64,000 bases of DNA from Diphasiastrum complanatum (GCA_029204225.1 CM055095.1:15840049-15904048), one strand, 5' to 3'. Counted from the first letter of the stretch, positions 27,200 through 39,427 are shown. A program made the numbers and translations. Notes: a model not told the origin generated them from the letters alone.

Positions 27200-28609
27200 A
27201 ACCTTATCCTTGTATTATTTGAGGAAGAGTTCTTTCTTGTGTCCTTTGTCTACTGCTTTTGGGGCCTTTTCTATTGGAATCCACCTATCACTTTCATGTC
27301 CCAAATAATGATTAGTCAACTCTCCTGCGCTCAAACAGACAAGACAAGTCTGCTCTACTGCTACCTTTAATGGCTGTCTGTGGATTTGAACACTTTGATT
27401 TTTCAGCATCTGTGAACTCTGCTCGACGGATACGTTCGCTATTGTTGAGTTTAAGATCAATCTTCCACCGTAATCTTCATTCGCATCTCTTTGGTCAGTG
27501 TCCCTACTATATGGACTTCAATACTCGATTTCCGATACACTCTTCATTCATATAGGGTTTCTATGGAATCTGATTCTCCATTAGCACATTCTCTTCTATG
27601 ATAGTAATAGGGTTTTTGAGGCTTGCCATCTGCGAGAAAGTTATGTCCAGTGTTGCTTTTTTTTTATGGGTGACTATTTGAATATCAGAGGAAAGAGAGA
27701 AGCAAGAATACCCCACACAAGAGCAAGGAGAAGGGCTGAGGCAAGAATAGAAGAATGGAGGCAACGTATCAATGTGTATTGGTTGCTCGAAAAAAGAATC
27801 GCCATCGAAAATGTTAAGCTTAGAAGGAAGAGTGTCAGTCAAAGTTCAAAAAATACTAGCTCTTACATGAGAAGAGAACTGAGAATTAAAATCATCTTCG
27901 ATAAAAAGCACCTCTCCTAGGCTCGAAAGAAGACCAAAGAGAAGACATTTGAACTTGGCTGGAAATAAAGGAAGCGAGAGGTGAATCGGAAGAGAGATAG
28001 AAGAAAGCAACAAGAATTTCAAGAGCATCATAGGAAACAGCTTGAACCTAGGGATTCGAGATTAATAAAGCATTTAGCACGAGGGAAAATGAACTGATTG
28101 ACAAAACCTTTAATAGAAGTAGGATAAGGTGAATGAACACCAAAGAACAAGACCACAGAGGTGTCAAAAAGGGAAGCTCGAGAGACATTGAGGGCCTCAA
28201 GGTCTGAAATAAAAGAAAGGGTCAGTTTACCATCAATGATTTTTCTAGAATCTTTCGTGATTTTAACCTTTTTCAAAGCAGCTCATTTATACGAGTGAGA
28301 GGCAGGGGAAACTGCTTTATTAACAAGAGCTTCAGCAAAGCTAAGGGAAGGAGCCCCTCTATCTAGGATGGATAAGTTATTAGGGGCACTAATCAAAGAA
28401 GGAGCAGAGTCGTTCCTAGATCTCGAAGGAAGAAATTTGAATGAGCAAGGAGCAGCAAGATCACGCTTGCGGTTATTAAGACGATTGTGCATTTGATCAA
28501 AAGGAAAGATAGAGTCAAGAGCAAGCAAGAATCGAGGCTCCAAAAAACCATTAAATAATACTGGAGCCTTCAGCTTAGAATCTAGATGGATCATGGCCAC
28601 TGGCCCTAT

Positions 28610-28650
<41 letters not shown>

Positions 28651-28666
28651 AAATCTGAAAGTTCAC
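27200..28666 (-). pseudogene. Plant LINE ORF1 (DUF4283-type) remnant
   Basis: In - strand order: PSLSFAEALVNKAV near the N-terminus; ITKDSRKIIDGKLTLSF (28,276-28,200); PIHLSLPLFPAKFKC followed by GEVLFIEDDFNSQFSSHVRA (28,031-27,846); PIHIDTLPPFF (about 27,780); and a late GxxWIPIEKAPKAV block (about 27,300). The order and spacing match ORF1 of plant L1-like LINEs, an RNA-binding protein with an N-terminal DUF4283 domain. The zinc knuckle is not clear and the frames are interrupted. No ORF2 follows. A (CA)n tract lies at the ORF1 start (28,614-28,648). Confidence 0.5.
28614..28648. repeat. (CA)n microsatellite, 35 bp
   Basis: Uninterrupted AC/CA dinucleotides, followed by a second short CA run near 28,668. 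Confidence 0.97.
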
Positions 28667-29286
28667 TCACACACACATGAAATCGGAAAATTTGAGACTT
28701 TGAAAGTTGATAAGATGGAGTTAAATTGTAACATTTATAAAGAGTCTAAGTTGGAAGTTGCCCATTTTTCAAACTTCAAACTTTGGGCCAAGCTCTTCAA
28801 TAACCCATGCTAGAATGAAAAGACTTTGAAGTTTTTTTTAAAGAATTCTAAATTTGCCAGGCTTAATTCTATGGGTACGATGAAATATGGCCTTCCATAG
28901 ACGGGGGGGATCAGAAAGGTTCCACTTGGAGTTGAACCAAGAGATCTAAAGGTAAAGCCCCCTCTCTGATTGCTATGAAAATAGAAGAATAGAAAATCTA
29001 ATCCGTTTTATCCAAGGCCTTGAAGATCTACTTATTATCATAGTCAGAATCAAGGGAAATGGAGAGGGGTCCAACATCACCATGAGTGATGGCAAAGGAC
29101 AAGAAGCCGTATTCACAAGAGGAGAGACCAAGTTTAGTCCTAAGACGGGAGAGGCTAAGAGAGTAAATAGGCACCACTACTGAGTTCTCTGACATTGTTG
29201 ATTTTGAAACCAAAGACTTAGTGTCAGGCATTGACTATGATGGTGAGGAGGGAATTTTGACTATTGAGGAATGTTTGTCCTAGGAT
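28667..29286. other. No gene recognised
   Basis: A 67-codon - strand frame at 29,231-29,028 has no recognised motif. The remainder is intergenic-looking. Confidence 0.5.
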
Positions 29287-29998
29287 ATGGCAAACGTTAG
29301 TGCTCATGGACGAAGTTTGCCTTCTGATGAAAAATTTATTACATTCCAAGCCCAGCTGGGATTCCTTCGTCCATCGGTTATGAAATTTGCTGATGACTCT
29401 TCTTCAATTGGTGGTCACAATATAGATCATCTCGATCTAGTTGCAGCAGATGATGATGAATGTGTAAGCTTAAAAGTTTTATTATACGTTTGTTTATCTG
29501 ACGTATGTGTTTTGCAGAATTCAATTTGTGCTAAAAATTCCAATTTTGTAATTGTAGAATACACTTTTTATCGATGACTTTGCTACTCGTTGAGGGGGCC
29601 TCAGACAACATTCATCATCTTTTCACAGGGATAGTGGCCTCGGCCACTACTTGAGACACTTTCAAAATAATGAAATTTGCATTGCTCTTTCCAAATTCAG
29701 TCCAGTTGGAGAGACAATGATAATGGTTATGAAAGCCTTATCTTATTATTTAGGTGGACATAAATTTGCGAGAGCACATAAAATAATTTTTGTGAAGAGA
29801 TCTTATGTTTTAAACATATTAGGATTTGTTGATGGGAATGTACCATTAAGGAGTTCCCATTATTCATTGTATGCAACATATATAGAATTGAGTGGTAACA
29901 AGGACAATGTGCATCTTCTGGATGCATATGCAAGTAGAGAATTATTGCATGACAGCACAACAATTGGACAAGAGGATGAATCGGATACCTCTGAATGA
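29287..29998 (+). pseudogene. Small two-exon gene of unknown family, one in-frame stop
   Basis: Exon 1 is 29,287-29,463 (ATG start, MANVSAHGRSLPSDEKF, ending in an acidic run before a GTAAGC donor). Exon 2 is 29,558-29,998, after an ATTGTAG acceptor. The join keeps frame and gives about 205 codons ending DESDTSE. One in-frame TGA at 29,591-29,593 interrupts it and would be a CGA-to-TGA change if the ancestor had arginine. Exon 2 contains LSKFSPVGETMIMVMKALSY and GFVDGNVPLRSSHYSLYATY. I recognise no family. It converges on the - strand gene ending near 30,040, with about 40 bp between them, so the two may belong to one element. An alternative acceptor at 29,518 gives only a short tail. Confidence 0.45.
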
Positions 29999-30039
29999 TG
30001 ATTTGTATATATTGAAAATTGTGAATACAATTTACATTT

Positions 30040-32460
30040 GTAGCAACTTTGTATCTCTGAATTTTTAGCTTCTATGTTGCTCAATAGATTTGCAAGCTTT
30101 TCTGAATTTGTCGTAATTTGAAGATTTTGTGATCTATCGAATTTGAACTCTATGGTAGAACCACTGAAATAATTGGCAAATATAGTTTCGTTTTTCATTG
30201 GTTCCTCCATGTTGTGTATTTCGATGAAATACTGCCCGTGCTTGCCAATGTGACTTCTCCATCCCTTGTGATGACCAGACACTTAGGCTTCCATATGTGT
30301 TTGCAAAAAATGTTGTATGATCTCTTAGTATGTGCGCCCCGAAACTTGCAAAACGTCGAAGTAGTATTAGAGAGATGCTGCACATGTCAAAATCGTAATG
30401 TCAGTCTTATGCTTGGATCAAAATATATAATTCAATTGATAGCTGCTTTGAGCATGCATATTAACCATGTAATGAGTGATGTGATCTTCTCCCCATGCTT
30501 TTGATACTGCATCAACAAAATCGACGCAAGTCTTTTGTAGAGCTCTCTTATCAGTATCATAAAATTTGTCTTTTCTTAATATCTTAATCATACTGTCAAG
30601 CTTTCTCCATACATCAACTTTCAATAATCTTGATTTGTCGATCACTCCTAAGTCTTCAGTGGCAGCAACAATTTCTTTCCAGACTGAGTATTGAATGTTT
30701 GAATCCTTACCAATATGGTTTGATAGGAATCGACGTGCTTTTGCTCCTCCGATGCTTGGCTTAGTTGGCATATTTCCTAACTTTCCAAAAAGCTTTTCAT
30801 CTTTTTGTATTTTGACATGTCCCTTATGCAGTCTTGCTTTTGATAGAACATCTTCTAACCGACAAATAGCTTCCTTCGCAACTGATGCTGACTTACTATT
30901 CCATGCAAAAACTATATGAAGATAAACGAGCTTTTCTATTATCCTAACTTCTGCATGAAGAGTGCAAACATGCACATTTTTCAAGGGAATAGGCAATACT
31001 GGCTTCCAGTTTGGATCTGCATTTTCTCTAGTAATTCCTGTACTTCTAGTTACATCTTTTGCCATTTTCATGCAGTATATTAGATGTAGCACCATGAGAG
31101 ACATTATACATGCATTTCAGTGTTTATAAATCACCTGTTAAGTGCCATTCAACTTGGAAGTCTCCAACTCCTGAAACTCTGAGAAATCCTCCTTCCATAT
31201 GGTCCTTGATAATCCGAGGGGAAGATGTCCTAGAGAATATCCATGATAATATATTGTGATTCTCCTTCAGTACCTATCCAATGCATAAAACCAATTTAGT
31301 TAAATATGAATTATGCAACATTGTATGAAATTAAACTTAGTTAATAAAGAAAATAATTACCTGAAAAGCTGCCAACCACCATATATCATTTTCGGACTAG
31401 ACACTAAATTTGAAGTCTCCTTGGTCCACTGTTTGAGATAGTGCACCACTCATGAGAGTTATACTAACTCTCTCCATCTTCTGCCCTTTCACAATCTCTG
31501 ACTCATCTAACTTAAGTACTATGATTATTTTACCATTCACCTTTTCTAAGGTTATATCATAAAATGTGACCATGTATGTTAACAAGTGATTTAGATCAAC
31601 AAAGAAGTTGTTTGATGAATTATATGACATGGATCTTCCATCAATTTCATACACTTCCTCTCTATATGAAATGGGATACCAATGATTTTATGCATACTTA
31701 AGTTCAATGTATTCCTCTCTGTCTTCAAGTGATATGACCTAGGGATGGGGACTTTTCTAATTCGAACTTGCTTAAAGGCATCCCTAATAAGTTGAAATAT
31801 TGTTGAATATGTTTCTCTGCTAATACCAGCAAAATCACAAACACCCTGAACTATAGTTTTATCTAAATTTTTTTGAATGTCTAACATCAAAGACTATGCA
31901 ATTTTGGACTTTGCATTGGAATTCCTATTGTTCATCATGATACACTCGGTGGATTTGCCTGTCAATATGGAGCCCAACAACATTCCAATTGATGCATTGA
32001 CCTTTATATTTTGATGAGATACTAATGCAGATCTACAAAAAAAAACCAGATAGTTAGTAGAACAACATAGTAGCAGAAATAAAACCATATGTCACTAATC
32101 AAGTTACAAAAAAATCAGAGTATGCTTACTTGAATGTTTGAATTCTTCTATTTCAATAATCTCCTTTTGAAAGGATCTGAATATCCTTGCAACTTTCCCA
32201 CTTTCGCTTCTTAGTCCTAGCCTCCTTCTTCTTAGCCTCTTCCACATCCTTCAGCAATTGCAAGTTTTCCATACGAATAGATTGTAAGATTGATTGCATT
32301 CGATCTAGTTCTGATTTGATATTGAACGCTATCTTCTGTAATGAATCATTACTCTTCTATAATGATTCATTATTCTTCTGTAATGATTTATTATTCTTAT
32401 GTAATGATTCATTATTTTTTTGAAGTTTTCATTTTCCTCTAAAGTCTTTTGGACATGACC
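30040..32460 (-). pseudogene. Decayed multi-exon gene, unknown transposase-like family
   Basis: Reading down the - strand: a lysine-rich coiled coil with four heptads of the form NNESLQK (32,420-32,334), then KSELDRMQSILQSI and EEAKKKEARTKKRKW; an exon from 32,032 (VCDFAGISRETYSTIFQLIR, VPIPRSYHLKTE); 31,654-31,397 (KIIIVLKLDESEIVKG, LMSGALSQ); SENDIWWLAAF before a donor; an exon from about 31,273 (VSGVGDFQVEWHLTGDL, then LKCMYNVSHGA); 31,104-30,490 (LPIPLKNVHVCTLHAEVRII, WGEDHITHYM); and a last block WSSQGMEKSHWQAR. Stops and frameshifts occur in most exons, so it is not functional as read. Conserved Asp/His/Cys blocks, a nucleic-acid-like basic coiled coil and a converging companion gene suggest a mobile-element protein. 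I cannot name the family. Confidence 0.5.
32334..32420 (-). repeat. 21-bp tandem repeat coding for heptads
   Basis: About four units of TTCTTCTGTAATGATTCATTA (+ strand sense). The 21-bp period is seven codons, so on the - strand each unit encodes a coiled-coil heptad (NNESLQK-like). One unit carries a TAG. Confidence 0.8.
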
Positions 32461-33360
32461 TTTTTTGATAAAAAGAGGATATGCGTATCAACTCACATTC
32501 CAAAAAGTGAATTTTTTTCATTGAAAACTAATTTCCATCCCTCATTAGAGGAGTTCTCAATATCAAAAAGACCCTTTAAGAAATGCCATGTAGGATGAGG
32601 AAAAATATCAAAATAAAAAAAAACAATATTGCTTATTTGCTTGCCCCCACCACTCCCGAGGCCACCCCAACTCCCAATGATCTAACCATAGTGTCTACAG
32701 ACACATTTAACAACTCTAAGCTGTTCACAGTCTAACTTGTCAAAATTTGAAAATATGACCGCCATCCACAAATTCAAATCAGGGAAAAAAGCATCCCTCC
32801 ACTAGAATGAAAATTTGAGCGCCATCTCCAAATATGAACGCCATCTTCACATTGGACTGAGATTATGAGTGCCATCTCCACATCGGACTGAAAATATGAG
32901 GGACAGAGTATATAATATAATTAAAGATAAGTATTTTGTTTTGTTTTGTACTGTTTTATTTTGTCTTGCTTTATCTGAGGACGACATTGTATCATCTACA
33001 TTTGGATATTTCTAATGATTTGGCACCCATACAGAGACGAGGAGGCAAATGAGTTCCAATATTTGCTACTGATCGTTCCTGTTATGGGCAGAAGGAAAAA
33101 AGAACTCGGATTTGTGGACTAACGGATCATTGTATCCTCAAGATCCTAGCACATTGACTCATCCCACATTCTCTTCAATAACTAATCTAGTAATATGGAT
33201 ATGCAATGGGCATAATGGATTATTAGGATATTGTGAGAGATTGAATTAAATTAAATAGATGAATCAATGGTAGACTAAACATTCAAGATGTTATCAAAAA
33301 GAGATTTGTCTTTAATAGAACGCGTTTTGACATTTTGCGATTTTTGCAATCTTTAAAGAT
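32461..33360. other. No gene; ~40-bp degenerate repeats
   Basis: Between about 32,740 and 32,905 the phrases GCCATCTCCACAT(C/T)GGACTGA and AATATGA(G/A)(C/T/G)GCC recur three or four times. They sit just outside the decayed gene and could be subterminal repeats. The rest is unremarkable. Confidence 0.55.
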
Positions 33361-33690
33361 AGCACGCCGATGTGCTATATAAAAAAAGAAATTTTTTGCA
33401 GCCTCCAAACATAGCATGCCGACATGCTATATAAAATGAGAAAAAATTTGGCAGCCTCCAAACATAGCACATCAACGTGCCAGGCCACCTGTCTTTTTTT
33501 TTTTTTTTTTCGGGCGGTCTTGCCTACTAGCACATCGGCATGCTATGTTTGGAGGCTGCAAAAAAAATTTAATTTGAGTTTATATTTTTTACTTTGTGAG
33601 ATTTTTAACTATGTACCAAACCACATTCTTAATAATAAACATTGAAGTAGTGGCATAAAAAAGGTAGCACACCATGTGCTATATTTTTGT
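33358..33690. repeat. Cluster of short hairpins of the AGCAYGCCGACATGCT type
   Basis: Near-palindromes occur at about 33,359, 33,412, 33,465, 33,528 and 33,664 (for example AGCATGCCGACATGCT and TAGCACACCATGTGCTA), several followed by TATA and A-runs. GCAGCCTCCAAACATAGCA occurs in direct orientation at about 33,398 and 33,451 and inverted at about 33,541-33,560 across a T18 run, so part of the region can fold into a long stem. A related hairpin with shared flanks lies at 25,434-25,450 in inverse orientation. Confidence 0.8.
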
Positions 33691-33779
33691 TGAATCATGA
33701 CAAGAAAGAAACTCGCAAAAAATTTACTCACAAAATGCCAAGGCCCTAATACAACCAGATTGGCTTTTGGAGAAACGGG

Positions 33780-34098
33780 AATGAAGAAAAGAGAAAACCC
33801 TTCTAGCAATAGCTTTCACTACAATTTTCTAGGAAGTATTGAGCATTGTGAGCGACCGGAAATCAAAAAGCATGAAATAAACATTGTTTTGGGGATCGGT
33901 TTAATGAGGCCCTTCGAAAATGAGGAAGGGAAAGAATCCAAAACACATAGTTAATGGCAAGAAGGAGAGCAGGATTGACCAAATCTCATTGTGCTAGGAA
34001 AAAGTCAGAGGTGACCCCGTCAGAGCCATAGACTTTATCTCTATGAAGGGTTTTAAGCACATCCAGCTCTTCTTGGGAAAGAGGAGAAGAAATGAAAG
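33780..34098 (-). pseudogene. LINE reverse transcriptase fragment
   Basis: The - strand reads SPLSQEELDVLKTLHRDKVY followed by GSDGVTSDFF, the start of a non-LTR reverse transcriptase (normally DKAPGPDGFTxxFF), then after frameshifts GLIKPIPKT, FDFRSLTMLNTS and KIVVKAIARR (normally FRPISLxNxxYKIxxKxLAxR). Only the N-terminal fingers region remains; the YxDD box is absent. It directly abuts the truncated LTR of element C at 34,099. Confidence 0.8.
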
Positions 34099-34654
34099 TT
34101 TGATTCTATGGCAAAAACACACTACTACATGCATTCAATCACTTTCAACTCTCACTCACACGTGTGGGAAGTATTAAAAAAGTATTCTAAGTAAAAACAA
34201 GCTGCTCTCCTAGGGTAGAGAGAGAAAATCATCATGAGCTCTCGAGTAGAGAGAGAAAGCTAAAAATCCAATAACACTCAAAATCCACTCAATCTCCAAA
34301 TCAATTAGATCCAAATGAGGAGTACAATGATACTAGTAGATCCACGAGCTATATTGTATTGGACCATTTTCAAGCAAACCTCAAATTCCTATTGGACCTC
34401 ACATGGTTCCACCTCTAAATCCTATTGGACCTCTTAGAACTCATCAAACAAAAGCATTACACTTGTCTACACTCTAATTGGCACGAGTTTAGCCTCTTAC
34501 TCTATTTTGGCTCAATAGTGGCATTACAAGTGGAAATGCATAATTTGTCATCTATGCCAAATTTGTTCCTATCAACATCCTACACCTAGATGCTTGATAT
34601 AAAAAACATAAGACCCCTATATCTAACATAGATAATCTTTTTCAATTCTTCACA
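34099..34654 (-). mobile_element. 3' LTR of copia element C, missing its outer ~100 bp
   Basis: Matches 39,530-40,085 over 556 bp with about five mismatches counted by eye. The 5' LTR extends a further ~100 bp to the primer site, but here the match stops abruptly against LINE sequence. The LTR starts TGTGAAGAATTG on the - strand, just after the purine run TAGGAGGAG (34,655-34,663). Confidence 0.93.
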
Positions 34655-34672
34655 CTCCTCCTAAAAAACTAT

Positions 34673-37600
34673 CTATGAAGATTTAAGTATTGATCTTGAT
34701 ATAACTCCAAGATTAGATCTATGCTTGATGAAAGCACTTTTGCTCAAAGGCTTGGTGAGTAGATCGGCAATACAAGAGGACGAGTTGACATGCTCCAAAT
34801 AGATTTCTCTTCCAATAAGCTTTTCTCTCACAAAATGGTGTGCCACTTCTATGTGCTTGCTTCTTGCATGAAATACGGGATTATTGGCAAGAGCTTGGGC
34901 CGAGATGTTATCACACTTGATCATTGGTAGATCATCTTCCTTGATGCACTTTAGCTCCATTAATAACCTCTTGATCCAAAGCACCTCTTTGGTAGTTGTA
35001 GTGAGTGCTTTGTACTCGGCCTCACATGAAGAGAGAGATATAGTATCTTGCTTTTTGGAAAGCCAAGATATTAGATTGCCTCCAAGAAAGATAGTTTATG
35101 CACTAATAGACTTTCGATCCATCTTGTCACCCATCTTGTCACTTGCAAAGTCCGAATCCGAGTAGCCAACAATGGATAGATCTTCACTTTGATAAAGTAG
35201 ACCATAATCACAAGATGAAGATACATATCTTAGAATCCTCTTGGCCATCTTCCAATGATGGATCTTAGGATCTTGCATAAAGTGACTCAATTTGTGCACA
35301 CAAAAACTTAGACCGGTCCTAGTAATGGTAAGCTAAATGAAGGAGCCTACAAGACTCCTAAAAAGTGTGATGTCCTCAAAGGATCTTTCATCACCTTTAT
35401 TAGGATCTTTTACAATTTGCTCCATTGGAGTATTTAGGCTCTTAGAATTTTCCATATGAAATTTTTTCAACATAGAGTGAGCATATCTAGATTGGCATAT
35501 AAAGACATGATCTTCATAAAAATCAATTTCTAGGCCTAGGATGTAATGTATCTCTCCTAGATCTTGCATTTTAAACTCACATCCAAGTGCTAGCTTAACT
35601 TCATCAACTAGCTTGATACAACTTCCACAAAGAATAATGTCATCAACATAAATTAGAAGAATGACAATAATGCTATTAATAAACTTTAGATACATGTAAG
35701 GATCATAGTCACTAAGAGTAAATCCTAGTGAGATAAGAAAAGCATTAAGTCTTGAATACCATGATCTTGGTGCTTGCTTGAGTCCATAAAGACTTTTGAA
35801 GAGCAAGCACACTTTGGACTCATCCTTGATGAATCCTTGAGGTTGTTCCATATAGATCTCCTCCTCAAGATAACCATTTAGAAAAGCATTGGATACATCT
35901 AATTGGAACACCTTCCACTTAAAGAAACAAGCAAGAGAAATAAGAATTCTTATTGTCACCATCTTTGCAACGGGTGCAAAGGTCTCCTCATAATCAAGGC
36001 CATGGATTTGAGCAAATCCTTTGGCACATAATCTTGCTTTATACTTGTTGATGGTGCCATCATGATTGAACTTGATTTGAAATACCCACTTGCAACCAAT
36101 CACATGCTTGTTGGATGGAGGATCCACAAGCTCCCAAGTATTGTTGGTGATCAATGCATCATACTCTTGCTTCATGGCATCATACCACTCCTTGGTATTG
36201 AATGTCTCTTGTACATTCTTTGGCTCTTCATGAGAGACATAAAAAACATAATTAGTGGAATCAAGATCCACTTGTTTGCCTTTGTCAACATATGAGAGCC
36301 TCTTAGGCTCGGATCTATCTCTCATGGATCTTCTTGGTGAGAAAATCCAAGGAGAGTCTTCTTCCATTCTCGACCCCATCACATCATAATTGTCTTCAAA
36401 ATCAATAATAGGTGATGCATCCATAGACTTCTTGATCTCAACCTCTTCAAAAGATGAGTGTTGATCTTCATGAAAGACAACATCTCTACTTTCAATAACT
36501 TGAGAAGTAGAGAGTACAAAGACTCGATAGGCCTTCTTGGTGGATGAGTATCCAACCATGATCCCTTTGCATGCACTAGGATCTTCCTTCTTCCTTGTTT
36601 CCAAGGGAATATGGGCAAAGCATATGCATCCAAAAACTCTAAGGTGATCAACCTTAGGCTTCTTCAAATATAAGATTTCATATGGTGACTTTCCTCCAAG
36701 AGCTATATGTGGGAGCCTATTGCAAAGATAATTTGCACAATTAATGGCTTCTCCCCAAAAATATTTGGGCAAAGATGCCTCAATTCTCATAGATTTTGCA
36801 CATTCACATAGAGATCTATTCTTTCTCTCGGCCACTCTATTCTGAGATGGAGAGTAGGCACAAGAGAACTCTCTTTTGATGCATTCAAGCTCACAAAAAT
36901 AATCAAATTCATTGGAGATATATTCAGCACCTCCATCACATCTAAGAGCTTTAATCTTGAATGAGAATCGCTTCTCTACATAAGCTTTAAAAATAAGGAA
37001 ATGATCAAACACCATAGATTTAGAAGCAAGAAGATATATCCAAGTGAATCTTGTGAAATCATCAATGAAAGTAACAAAACAAGTGGCTCCTCCCTTCCTT
37101 ATAGTTGATGAGAAATGCACATCCGAGTGGATTAACTCCAAAGGATGCTTGCTTTTGATAGAAGATCTTGTAAATGGCTTTTTGTGAGATTTAGCAATAG
37201 CACAAGCCTCACAAGGCTTGATCTTCTTGGAGAATGACTTTGTCAAGCCAATAGCTTTGGCCTCTTTGATCATAGAGAGCATGGATTTGTAGTTGGGATA
37301 TCCCAACCTCCTATGCCATAATTCCTCCATAGAGAGCTTGTTCACAAGAGCAACATTACAAGCATTCACATACTCATTTGGATCTAGTTTATAGATGCCT
37401 CCAAATCTAGATCCTAATGCAAGTATCTCATCATTCTTCTTGATAGTGCAAGTATCAACATTGAATTTTACATCAAGGCCATTATCAAGCAATTGGCCAA
37501 CACTAATGAGATTCTTAGTAAGCTTAGGTACATAGAGAACTTTAGAGAGAGAAAGAACTTTAGAGGATGCAAGCTTCAAGGGAATGTTCCCTATGCCTTC

Positions 37601-38725
37601 AATAGGACATTCAAAATCATTTGCAGTGTATGTTGATTTCTTGACTCCATCATAAGGTGCAATAGAAGAGAAAGAGTCCTTGGAGCTACACATATGTGAA
37701 GAGGCTCCACTATCAATATACCATAGGCCGTCCTTCTTGAAAGGAGTAGATGAGAAACTAGAGACCATAAGAGATCCCTCTCCTTCACTTGCAATAGTGT
37801 CTTCCTTTTCATTGGTATTGTTGGCTTGCTTGAGTTGATTCTTCTTCTTGAAGCAATTGGTGGCATAATGGCCTTTCTTGCCACAATAAAAGCACTTGAT
37901 CTTCTTCTTCTTGAGCTTGGATGATGAAGCATTAAAGGAATCATATTCCTCCTCATCTTTGTCTTTGGATTTGGCTTTGTCCTTGCTTGAGGATTGTTGT
38001 TATTGGTTCTTGCTCCTCCCTTTGTGCTTGTCCTTGGCAAAGAGGGCTTTGCCATCATTATGAGTGAGAGAAAGCTTGTCCATCCTCAAGAGCTTGTACT
38101 CTTGTCTTGATTCTTCTGAAATTAGCACACTTTGGAGAGCCTCCAAACTTGGTAGCTCCTCCTTAATGGCATAGGATTGGACAAGGTTATCAAATTCACT
38201 TCTCAAGCCATTGAGAATGACTTGGACTAGCTCATTTTGATTGATGGAATCACCAATACAAGCAAGTTCTCTATGAATATCTTTTACTCTCAAAATATAA
38301 CTAGATGCACTCTCATCACTCTTTTGGCTACTTTGAAAGATTTGATTCCTAAGAGTGAGAAGCCTAGAGGTATTCTTAGCCTCATAGATAGTCTTGAGAC
38401 AATCCCAAGCTTCTTTGGCTGTTGTACAAGTACCTATCTCCCTCAATATCTCATTAGAGACATTCATCTCAATGTAGTGGAGAGCCATCCTAGCTCTCTT
38501 TTTGTATTTTTGAACCTCTTGAAGAACTTAAGGTTCTTCTTCAAGGCCAAGAACTATGTCCATCACGTCTTGAAGGATCAAGATGGACTCCATCCTCATC
38601 TTCCAAATTGAATAGTTTGAAGTGGACAATCTTTCACTTGGTTCCAACAAGGATGAACCCATTGAAGACATTTGAAGTGAAGAAAACTCAAATGATGAAC
38701 AATAAATGTTGCTAGACACTCCCAA
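34673..38725 (-). pseudogene. Copia gag-pol polyprotein of element C, four in-frame stops
   Basis: One reading frame runs from about 38,725 to 34,673. Gag: TSNYSIWKMRMESIL, KEAWDCLKTIYE and the zinc knuckle CFYCGKKGHYATNC (about 37,880). Protease: LWYIDSGASSHMC. GAG-pre-integrase: ELWHRRLGYPNYKS. Integrase: HSDVHF, RCDGGAEY, NRVAERKNRS. RT: YVDDIILCG. RNase H: SYSD-like GYSDSDFASD, then HIEVAHHFVREKL and DLLTKPLS. The frame is broken only by nonsense codons at 38,530 (TAA), 38,002 (TAA), 35,335 (TAG) and 35,098 (TAA). There are no frameshifts, which fits a recently inserted copy. The 811-codon open stretch 37,768-35,333 covers protease to RT. Confidence 0.95.
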
Positions 38726-39414
38726 TAGGATCCAATAATGGAGTACTATCTCCTCCTATGAAAGATCTTGCAACTATTTGTGAATTGATTCTCGCTAGCT
38801 ACACAAATCTCTCTAAAACAAGATCTATTTCACATCAAATGATGGAGTGTGGGCAAAGTTAGGATCAAACACTCTTAGCACGTGTGAAGTACACTAAGAA
38901 CCCAATTTTGACTCAAATACAATGATATTGCATGAAACAAAATGGCTAAGATCTCAAAACAGTGCCTAGATCACATATAGATGAGATTGGTAAGCATTCA
39001 ACCGTGATTTTGGATCAACCAAGAAATCTCTTGACCAAAACAAATGTGTCCACCCAGGTCTAGGTGCCCTACCTAACCCTCTTCAAAAGCTTATAACTTT
39101 TGATTGGCTCAACCAAATGGAATGAAACTGATTCCATAAAAAACTAGACAAAAATAGCTTCAAAACAAGCTATCAAGCAAGATAAATGGATCAAGCATGA
39201 GAGAGAACTTCCAAACTGAAGTTGGATGTTCCTCACACATGTCTGAGAATCTGATTCCATACAGTACTAGGTCAGACCAAATCAATGTCCTTTTGAACTC
39301 TTTTGATCCACAATTGGACAAGATAGCTAGGAAAATGGATCGTGACCATTTCTAGCTCAAGATTGATGAATAATTTTCACTTAAATGGATCAAAATGCAT
39401 GGTAACCTTAGGTA

Positions 39415-39427
39415 GGCTCTGATACCA
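39415..39427 (-). other. Primer-binding site of element C
   Basis: TGGTATCAGAGCC on the - strand, a perfect match to the initiator tRNA-Met 3' end used by copia elements. It directly follows the LTR terminus ...AAATCAACA. Confidence 0.95.

Noticed and set aside
38002-38002. Tobacco-mosaic-type readthrough signal after the gag stop of element C
   Set aside because: The context is TAA CAA CAA, which departs from the CAA/UAG/CARYYA pattern. A plain nonsense mutation is simpler without data from sister copies.
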